Origin: Eubacteriales bacterium
GTDB lineage: Bacteria; Bacillota; Clostridia; Lachnospirales; Lachnospiraceae
Length of the DNA stretch: 64,000 nucleotides
NCBI GenBank assembly: GCA_030539395.1
Contig: JAUNSC010000004.1
Span: 6,361 to 70,360, forward strand
Direction: 5' to 3'
Positions within the stretch are counted from its first letter, which is position 1. Each line of letters starts with the position of its first letter. The notes below the pieces were generated by a model. The model saw only the letters and a list, made by a program, of their open reading frames with translations. It made no database searches and was not told the DNA's origin. This document shows, piece by piece, positions 24,599-34,700 of this stretch. Position numbers and translations under genes: made by a program.

Positions 24599-25561
24599 AT
24601 GCGTAAACATAGAGAAAAAGAGAACAGTGACTTTAATGTCTGGCGTTCTTATTCAGACATGATGGCAGGTGTATTGCTTTTGTTCGTGCTTATCATGTGT
24701 GTGACATTGTTTCAATCGCAGATTAATTATGAACAGAGCATTAAAGAGCGGGATGAGAAGCTTTTTCTGCAGGAAGAATATACAAAAGAGATTATGAGCC
24801 AGAAAAATATTGTAGAAAACCAGCAGAATCAGCTGTCAGCTCAGGATGAGCAGCTGGCAACACAGGATGAACTGCTGGCTGCCCAGAAGAAGCAGCTGGA
24901 CGAACTGGCAGCAAAACTGGCAGCACAGCAGGAGAAGCTGGATGCCCAGAGTGTCACACTGGCCAGTCAGCAAAGCGCGCTGGATGAAAAGACGACTCAG
25001 CTGGCAGACCAGCAGGCAAGAATCGATAAGATCATTGGCGTAAAAGCCGATGTAATAGAAGCGCTGAGGCAGGAATTTGCCAATAATAATGTAAATGTGG
25101 CAATTGATGCATCTAACGGATCTCTTGTGATGGATTCCAGTGTATTGTTTGCCTATGATGAAACGGAGCTTACAGAAGAAGGACAGATGGTTCTGGGAAC
25201 GGTACTTCCGACCTATTGCAATGTATTGCTTCAGGAAGAATATTTCCCTTACGTAGCAGAAATTATCATTGACGGATACACGGACAGCAGCGGCGGATAT
25301 GAGTATAATCTGGAACTTTCCCAGAGACGATCCCTTGCCGTTGCGGAATATCTGTTAAATCTTTCCCAGAGCTTTTTGAGCGGGGAAAATCAGGAAAGCC
25401 TGCGAAATAAGCTGACAGTAAACGGTCATTCGAGCAGCAATCCGATTCTTGATGAGGATGGAAACGAAGATGCGGATGCATCCAGGCGGGTGGAAGTGAA
25501 ATTCCGATTGAAGGATGAAGAAATGATAGAAGAACTCAGGTCAATACTTGACAGTGATTAA
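24599..25561 (+). CDS. ZorB/MotB-like stator protein with OmpA peptidoglycan-binding domain
   Basis: 320 residues. The N-terminal membrane helix follows a conserved Asp (WRSYSDMMAGVLLLFVLIM, Asp20), the proton-carrying position in MotB and ZorB. Residues 50-145 are a Gln/Leu-rich coiled coil built on repeats such as LAAQQEKLDAQ. Residues about 165-310 are the OmpA-like wall-binding domain (IDGYTDSSGGYEYNLELSQR, ASRRVEVKFRLK). Partner of the upstream MotA/ZorA-like protein; together they should form a membrane motor anchored to the wall. The long periplasm-side coiled coil is unusual for a ZorB. Confidence 0.75.
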   Translation: MRKHREKENSDFNVWRSYSDMMAGVLLLFVLIMCVTLFQSQINYEQSIKERDEKLFLQEEYTKEIMSQKNIVENQQNQLSAQDEQLATQDELLAAQKKQLDELAAKLAAQQEKLDAQSVTLASQQSALDEKTTQLADQQARIDKIIGVKADVIEALRQEFANNNVNVAIDASNGSLVMDSSVLFAYDETELTEEGQMVLGTVLPTYCNVLLQEEYFPYVAEIIIDGYTDSSGGYEYNLELSQRRSLAVAEYLLNLSQSFLSGENQESLRNKLTVNGHSSSNPILDEDGNEDADASRRVEVKFRLKDEEMIEELRSILDSD

Positions 25562-25582
25562 TGAATATCTTGAACCAGACAG

Positions 25583-25618
25583 GGCAGGTAATTATTTTAC
25601 CTGCCTCTTATTTAAGTT
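25583..25618 (+). terminator. Terminator after the ZorAB-like pair
   Basis: A perfect 9-bp stem GGCAGGTAA (25583-25591) / TTACCTGCC (25597-25605) with a 5-nt loop is followed by a T-rich run. Confidence 0.85.
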
Positions 25619-25639
25619 TTATTTTTATTCACTAAACAA

Positions 25640-25668
25640 TTGAAATAATTCCCATATCTTGTTAAAAT
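25640..25668 (+). promoter_or_regulatory. Sigma-A promoter of the giant Rhs gene
   Basis: TTGAAA (25640-25645), a 17-nt spacer, then TAAAAT (25663-25668), 50 nt before the AGAGGG ribosome site of the Rhs gene. Near-consensus spacing in an AT-rich gap. Confidence 0.7.
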
Positions 25669-25720
25669 AGAATAAAAAATATTTAAATATTAATAAAAAT
25701 AATAAGAGGGTATGGGAAAA

Positions 25721-28700
25721 ATGAACAAAACGAGAAAAAGATTATTAAGCGCCGGGATGGCACTGCTCCTTGCCATCCAGCCGTGCCTGCTGACAGCAGC
25801 GCAGACAGAGGAACAGACGGTAACAGAAACTGAAGAATTCACCCTGCGCTCCAACGTGGACGGAACAAAGACGGTCACCTTCCATGCCCAGCTGGAAGGG
25901 TCATCGGGGGAGGAGGGGAATTCGACCGGAGCGGCAGGCAGCAGGAAATCCCCGTCACCCGAAGTATGGATGGAGGCGGCAGAGGGGCCGGAGCTTTCGG
26001 CGGAAGGGGAAGAGTCGCAGACAGAAACGGCCCCGCAGCTTGAGATGGAGGTTTCCGGGACCGGGGAAGACGCAGAGGTCACCATGGAGTACGGCGGCAC
26101 AGGGCTGGTCTTTACCCCCGAAATCTTTGAGGCGGAGCAGGAGACGGCTGCTCCCGCGCAGGATGGGGAGGAGGCGGTCCCGGAGACAGCCGGGACCGCG
26201 GCAGTGCAGACGGAGGTCCATCTGGCGGCTGCGGAAGGAGATGCAGAGACCCGGGCAGCAGAAGAATGCCCACAGCCGGCAGGAGCGGCCCCGCAGCCGC
26301 CGCAGGAAAACACGCAGCCGGAAGAAGCTGCTCCGGCGGAGACGGCGCAGGAGACCGGCGCTCCGGATGCGGAAGAGACACAGGGACAGGAGCAGGCCCC
26401 CGAAACAGGGCAGCCGGAAACAGAGGCCGGGCAGATGACAGAAGGCCCATCCGACAGCTGGGACACCGAAGGGGAGGAGACTGCAGCTGAGACCGGAGAG
26501 GGAACAGATACAGAACCGGCAACCGCTGCGGGGCCAGAAGCTGCCGCTGATACGGAAACCGCTGCGGACACAGAACCGGAAACGGTTTCAGATACAGAAT
26601 CAGAAACTGGCACGGAATCAGAAACGGACACGGAACCGGAAACGGAAACGGAAGGGCCTGCCCCGGAAATCCCGGATTCCGAGATCCGGTACCGGGAGCT
26701 GGAAAACGGAATTAAGGAAGAAATGGTGATGTACGGATACCGAAAGGAGCGCAGGGTGGAATACCGGTTCTCCCTTGACGGCTTGTCCCCGGTGCGGGAA
26801 GGGAACGCCTTTAAGCTTGTGAACGGGGAGGGAGAGGCTCTTTTTACCATTGATGCACCGTACATGTACGATGCGGCGGGAAGGCAGAGCCGGGACATCA
26901 CCGTTGCGATGGAACATCTGGGCGGGAGTGATTACCTCCTGTCCTATGTACCGGATGATGGGTGGCTGGCGGATGAGGGACGCACCTGGCCGGTGGTGCT
27001 GGATCCCACCATAACGATCACAGGCACCTTAAAGATCGAAGACAATTACGTGGGAGACGCAGGTCAGGCGGGCAACAACTTTGATTACGGGAAATCCACC
27101 CTGCTGGCAGGGAACAAAGGCGGGATAAACTATACCGCCTTCATCCGCCCCGCGCTGCCGGAAAGCCTGAAAAATATCGCATCAAAGGTAATCATCCAGA
27201 GCGCCAGCGTACGGCTCAATGCAGGCACGGTGGAAGGGGAGGACACGGCCTACGGCCTGTACCTGGTGAAGGGAAGCTGGACCAGCCAGAGTATCACGGG
27301 GAAAAACCAGCCGGACCTTTCCGCAGCTCCATATGTGGATGTGTCCTTCAAAAAAGGCTGGAACACCGTTGACATCAAGAGCATCGTGTCGGAGTGGTTC
27401 AACTGCCTTGCCCAGAAGGAGAACTGTGGTTTTGCCATAAAGGCCGAAAAGAAAAGGAACAATTATGTAAGTATTTATTCCTCCGATTCCGCGGCGAGTA
27501 AGGATGTGGAATTCTCCATTACCTATAAGGAGATCCCTGAAAGCACGGATGCCGGGATCCGGGCAAAGGTATACGGAAATGCGGCAAACAGCGGGACGGG
27601 GTATGTGGAACTTTCCTGGAACCGGGTGGCCGGAGCGGAAGGCTATTATGTAGGCATCTTTGACGGGAAAGACTATGAGTATTTTCTGGTCGGGAACGTA
27701 ACGAAATATACCACAAAAGGGAAGGGCATCTGGCCCACGGCGGAAGAGATCAGAAAAGGCAGATACCGGCTCCACGGAGACGGGACTGGGGCGGAGCTGC
27801 CATGCATCCCTGCGGATTCCTATGGAAACGTGGAGAACGGGACCCACGGGAAGGATCTGAAATACTACTTCTGCGTCGTCCCATGCAACGAATACGGGCA
27901 GGCCATCGACCCGGGAACCTTCGATTCTGTCAGTGCAGTGCTGCCGGACCGCATCTCTCCGTCCCAGGCGGCGGCAGTGACGGTCATTCCTTCCACTGCA
28001 ACCAATAAGGCTGCGGTAAAGGTGGGATGGAATGGAATACGGGATTTTAATACCACCTCCGCGTCCATCACAAACGGAGTCGGGAAAGGGAAGATTCAGT
28101 TCAGCGTGGACGGGACATCCAACTGGAAAGACACAGACCAGAACGGGGCGTCGGGGAGTTATACGGTGGATGTCTCCGGTCTTGAGGACGGCACCCATAC
28201 CATATATATCCGCGGAAAGGACGGAGAGGGAAATACCGGGGCTGCAAAAGGAACATATCTTTATATAGACCGGACCGGGCCCCAGGGGCAGACGGTATCC
28301 GTGGAGCCGAAAGGCTGGAGTGCGGTGAAAAAAGGAATCCTGTCCTGGAGCGGGATGTGGGATCTGTACGGGATAGGGAAGATTGAGTATGCTTTCGATA
28401 ACGGTCCCTGGAAGGATACCGGAAAGCAGGCGGAGGCGTATGCCGGGCTTCCACTGGACTTTTCAGGGCTCTCCGACGGCATCCATACCCTTTCCCTGCG
28501 GGGGACGGACACCGTGGGGAACACGGGAAAGGCATCCTCGGCAAAGGTAAGGATGGACCGGACAGCGCCGGAAGCAGGAAGCATCCGCCTGGAACCGGAA
28601 GGCTGGAGCGCCGGAGACACCTTCCTGCTGAAGTGGGAGGGCATTTCGGATGCCGCCAGCGGGATCGGGCGGATCGAGTACGCACTGGACGGCAAGTGGG

Positions 28701-31700
28701 AAAAGGCGGACAGTACGGAAGGAAGCGGGGAAGTGACAGTCCCGGCAAAAGGGTTGGCAGAGGGGGAACACGAAGTACTGCTGCGGGCTTTTGACCGCGC
28801 GGGGAATGTGTCCGATACACTGGAGACGGTCCTGAAAAGGGACACCATAAGCCCGCAGGCAGAAATCACAGCCCCTGCAGACGGAGCAATCCTGGACGGA
28901 CAGGTAAAGATAGAGGGATACGCAGAGGATGAGAACCTCGCCGGCTGGGAGCTGACGGCCAGGGACAGCAGCGGGAATGAAAAACAGCTGGCATCCTGGA
29001 AAAAGACGGAAGAAGGAGACGGAGAAGGAGAAGGGACAGAGGTGCCGGGGACCATTGACCTGGCGGATTACCCCGACGGGGAGAACGTAACGCTCACTCT
29101 GCGGGCAGAGGATGAGGCCGGGAATGTGACGGAAAAGAGCCTGCGCATTATCCGTGTGGGCGGTTCCATGGAGCCATTTGCAGCGGAAGTGGGACTGGAT
29201 CTGCCCCGGCGCATGACAAAGGCCAGGGAATACGGGACATACCAGGTAGCAGAAGGGGAACAGGAGACCGTTCTTTACATAGACGGCATACCTGCAGCCT
29301 TGCTCAGCGGCGGAACTGCGGCAGTGGATGCCGTATGTTATGAAGAAGAAAGCACCCACACGGCCAGTATTATAACAGTCCTCTCTGACGGAAGCCTGTC
29401 CTACGGAAAGGGGTTCGGCGGCCAGCAGCTGATGGAAGAACTCTGGGAACAGGGAGCCCCCGGGGAGAGAGGCATCTGGAGAAGCGGGGAGCTGTCCGCC
29501 GCAGGCCCCATGATGGCCTTAAGGCTGGACGTGACGGATTATGCCCCGGGAAGCAGCAGCATCCGGTATGAATGCTCCGCAGACGGGCAGGAATGGCAGG
29601 AGATATGTCCGGGGAAGGACCTGCTGTTCGACCGCCCGGCAGATCGTGTGGAGGTGCGGGCATGCTTTTCATCCGGGGACGGAAAAGAGGAACCGGAGTT
29701 GTACCGCCTGAGCCTTCAGGGCGTGATTGAGATGGACCCCTCCGTATTTTCCGTACATCTGGCGGACACGGCAGGGAACATCTCCGTCAGAGGACCCCAT
29801 ACCGTTTCAAAGGCCCTGACGGAGATCACCTTTGACGGAACCGGCGGGCTGCCGGTGCAGTGGTACCTGAACGGGAAAAAGACGGAATTTTCAGAAAACC
29901 GGTTCGACGCGCGGTTCGTGGAAGAGGGAAAGAACGCGGCCCTTTTCGGAGCAGTCCTGGGAGAAAACGGGGAACTGCGCCTGTCGGGGGCGGGGAGCAG
30001 CACCCTCTTAAGGGAGAACGTGCACGCTTCCGGCACGGTCATAAGCGGGCCAATCCGGTGCCCGGAAGGGACAACGGCCATAAAACTGAAGGCTGCCTCA
30101 GGGGACGGGACGGAATACTTCATTTCGACAGACGGGCAGGAGAGCTGGATCCCCCTGGAGGAAGGGCGGCCTATGCTGCTTGCGGAGCAGGCGGAGAATA
30201 TTGTCCTGCGGGCAGAGACGGGAGAGAGTGATCTGGCAGGCTGGCATTTGCAGGGATATACGGCAGGCGCATATACTGTGCGGGCACAACTGGTATTCCC
30301 ACCCAGGCAGATAACGGCATGGGATTACGGCGATTTTGAAGAGCAGAGGTATGAGCTGAAGTGGAGTGATACACAGGAAGAGGACGGAACGGCAGAGTAT
30401 GAGACCCTGTATCGGATATACCGGAACGGGGAACCGGTCGGGACATCGGAAAACTGCATCCATACAGACGAAGACTATCAGAAAGACGCATCGTACAGCG
30501 TCAGCAAGGTGAGAAAGTACCGGGAAGTCCCCGAGGCGGAATATGCCATCAGGGAAAGCAGCGCGGCAGAAGCGTCTCTTCTGAAAATGAACCTTCCTGC
30601 AGAAGAGGAACCGGAAGAAAAGGAGGAAGCGACCCCGGTAAAAAGGCCGGTGAACATCCGGCTGGAAGAGACGGCCCAGGATGAGGCCCTGTCCTCCCTG
30701 TACGGAGGGGACCGGACGTTCTCCTTAAAGGAGGATCCGCCCTCGGCAGAGCGGGCACTGGACCAGTCCCTTCTGGGAAAGAGCAGACACTGCGCGCTGG
30801 GTTTTGAGCCTGTGAATTTTAACACCGGGAACTTCCTGCTGGAGGCCAGGGACGGCCTGCTGGAATGTGCGGACGGCACATCCTTTGACCTTACAAGGAT
30901 ATACAACGCCCGGTCGGAGGATACGGACGGGCCGTTCGGGGCACGGTGGTCCAGCGAATACAGCCAGTATCTGCAAGTCTATCAGGACGGGACCACAGGA
31001 TACCGGAAAGCGGATGGGGCTCTGATCCTGTATACTCCTTCGGGACAGGGATACCAGACCAGTACATCGGATGGCTGTGTGCTGGAAAAGACCCCGGACG
31101 GGTATGAGGTCACATCCCCGGAGGGGAAAATCTACGGATTCGGGAAGGACGGACTTTTAAAGAACATCACGGAGAAAGGCCGCAGGACAGAGCTTATCAG
31201 GGACGGAAGGAAGGTCCTAAGTGAAGTGCGTCTTGCGGACGGAAGGACCATTGAAGTCCGGACGGATGAGAAGGGGCACATCACCCGGCTGACCTGGCCG
31301 GGCGGGGCCGCGGTGAGCTATGGATACAGCGGCAATGACCTGGTGGAAGTGACGGATGAGCTGGGAAACAGCGTGCGTTATGTGTATGACGAAAAGGGGC
31401 GGATGACGGAGTGGTACGATAAGGCCGGGAACCGTCAGGTCCGCAATGAGTACGATGAGCAGGACCGGGTCATCTTCCAGGAGGATGCAAGGGAAGGCAG
31501 ATATACACTGGAATACTTTGAAGACCACACCGTCACAACGGATGCGGAGGGCGTAAAGTGTGAGGTATGGTTTGACAGCCGAAAGCGTACCGTAAAAGAA
31601 GTGGACGGAAACGGCGGAGAAATTTCCTATACCTATGATGATGCAGGAAATCTTTCGGGGATTCTGGATGCAGAAGGACGGCTGACGACTTATGAATATG

Positions 31701-34700
31701 ATGAGAACGGAAATCAGACAGGCACGATACTGCCGGACGGCACAAACAGGTTCAGTGAATATGATGAGAATGGAAATCTGCTGAGCGAGACAGACGGAAA
31801 CGGTAATAAAACCACATATGAATATGATTCTGATAATCGTCTGATTAAAATTGTTTATGCAGACGGTGCACAGGAGAGCTATGTTTATGATGCAGAGGGA
31901 AATATCACATCACAAACAGATACACTCGGAAATACCATTACATATACATATAGAGACAGTCAGATAACATCAATAACGGACGCCCTTGGAAATGTGACTG
32001 CCTGTGAATATGATGATGCCGGAAATCTGATAAAAGAAATTGCGGCAGACGGCGGCGTAAATACATATGAATATGATAAATCAGGAAACTGTGTCCGGGA
32101 GAACTATCCGGATGGCACATCCATATCGTATGAGTATGATGTATTGGGAAATCTGGTTAAAGAAACAAATCCTCTGGGACAGACTGTTACGTATGAATAT
32201 GATGTGCTGTCCAACTGCATTAAAACAATATTTGCTGACGGTTCCTCAGAAGAAAAAGAATATTCTCCCAATGGGGATATTCTGTCAGAAACAGATTGTA
32301 ACGGCAATGTTACACGATATACTTATGATGCCAACGGAAATATGCTGACAGAAACGGATGCCCTTGGAAATACCACTACTTATAAATACAATACCGATGA
32401 TCTGATGACGGAAATGGTACTGCCAAACGGCGCCAGGGCAAGTTATGAGTACGACGAAAGCAGCGGACTTCTCATAAAGAGCACAGATATTGACGGTGAG
32501 GAAAATACTTTTGAATATGATGCAGAGGGCAATGTTACAGCAAATTATCAGAATGGTGAACTGGTTTACGCCAGAACTTATGATAACCGAAACCGTCTGG
32601 CAAGCCAGACTTATGGAGATGGCAGCAGTGAATATTATGAGTATGACGCGGCAGGAAATCTTATAAAAATAATCGATGCGCTGGGAGGAATAACAAGTTA
32701 TAATTATAATGAAAACAATAATTTATTGTTTTTGACAGATGCCATGGGTAACACAACGGAATATGCCTATGACTGTATGGGGAATATTTCTTATGAAAAA
32801 GATGCCAGAGGAGCGGTGACGGAATATACTTACGACAGTGTAGGAAATCTGATATCGGAAACGGATGCCCTTGGAAATGTAACTACATGGGAATATGACG
32901 GTAATGACCAGCCGGTAAAAGAAATTGATGCCGCGGGCAATGAAACTCTGTTCCGGTATGACACAGATGGGAACCTGGTAGAGACTACATTTGCAGATGG
33001 AGGAAAGAATCGTTTCACTTACGACAGGAATGGAAATCTGTTGACAGAGACAGATGCCATGGGAGGGACTAACACCTGTGTCTATGATGCAGCAGGAAAT
33101 CTGGTACAGATGACAGATGCTCTGGGACGGACAGCGAATATGGACTACGATCCGGCAGGCAATCTTTTGAGAACCAAAATGCCGGATATCGAAGAAAAAT
33201 TCGAGTACAATGCAGGAGGTCTTCTGACAGCAGAAACAGACCCCACGGGTGGGCGAAAGGAATACTGTTATGATGACGGCGGCAGACTTGTCAGCCAGAG
33301 CATGAATGGCGGAGAAATCTCTTATGAATATGATCTGCGGGGCAATATCTCCAAATTGACGGATGCGGCGGGAGATTCCATAGAGTTCATTTACGATATC
33401 TATGGCCGGGTGAAAGAGACATGCTATCCTGATGGGACATCAGATTTTTACAGTTATGATGCACTGGGCCGTCTTGAATTACTGGAAGAGAGAGATGGTT
33501 CCCGGACAGAGTATTTTTATGATGAATGTGGAAATCTGATTCTGGAATTGACAGATGAGTCGGAGATTTACTATGAGTACGACCTGTTGGGCCGCGTGAC
33601 ATCTGTGGATGAGAATGGTGCTGTCACAAAGTACACGTATGACAATATAGGAAACCTGTTAACAGAAACCGATCCTGAGGGATTTGTCATGGGATATGAA
33701 TACAACTGCATGGGTGATGTAACCGCAGTGAATTATCCGGACGGAAGCCGTTCCACAGCTTCATACGACTTGGGAGGCCGGATGACGAAGGAGACTGATA
33801 CACAGGGAAATACGGTTTACTACCGGTATGATGCACTAAGCCATCTGGTGGGGCTGACAGACGCCCTGGGAGGAGAATTTTCCTATGTCTATAACGGGAA
33901 GGATGAGATAGAGCAGGTGACAGATGCTCTCGGACACAGCACATATTATACCTGTGACGGAGCAGGGAACGTGATTTCCGAGAAAGATGCCCTTGGAAAT
34001 GTGACGGAGTATTCCTACACACCGGAGGGATGGCTTTCAGGGACAAAAGAGGCAGACGGCAGTGTACGCATTTACATCTACGATGAGGTGGGCAATCTTC
34101 TGGAAGAACACTGTGACGGACAGCTTGTCAGGAAAAACACATGGGATTCCATGGGAAACCTGCTCGCCAGTGAGGATGAAAAAGGCCGCATGGAATTTAC
34201 GGTGGATGCTTTTGGGAGCGTTACAGCTGTGACCTGGCCGGACGGCAGAAAGGTGTCTTACGCTTATGATGAGAACGGCAGGCTTGCCGTTCTGACATAT
34301 CCGGACGGGACATCTGTATCTTATGAATATGACGACTGCGGCCGTATGGTCAGTGTAACAGATCAGGCGGGTATTGCCACATCCTATACGTATGATCTGT
34401 CGGGAAACCTGACAGGTGAGAAGAGCGCGGGAGTGGACATCGCTTACACTTATGACGGGTTTGGGGAAATCCTGCGGATCGAAGTGACCGGGACAAAAGA
34501 ACTGACGTTAGAGTATGAGAGGGACAGAAACGGAAATATCATCAAAGAAACCCGCAGGGAAAAAGATGGTATCAGTGAGAGCCGCTACACCTATGATGCA
34601 CTGAACAGGCTTACAGGTTTTGACACGGAAAACGTATCCGAGAAGTATGTGTATGACGCAGCCGGAAATATGACAGAGCATACAAGATGTGCAGACGGCG

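Noticed and set aside
25690-30906. Long minus-strand open frames opposite the Rhs N-terminal half, up to 403 codons
   Set aside because: They mirror a GC-rich, repetitive + strand gene, have low-complexity products rich in Ser/Pro/Val and no ribosome sites or families.
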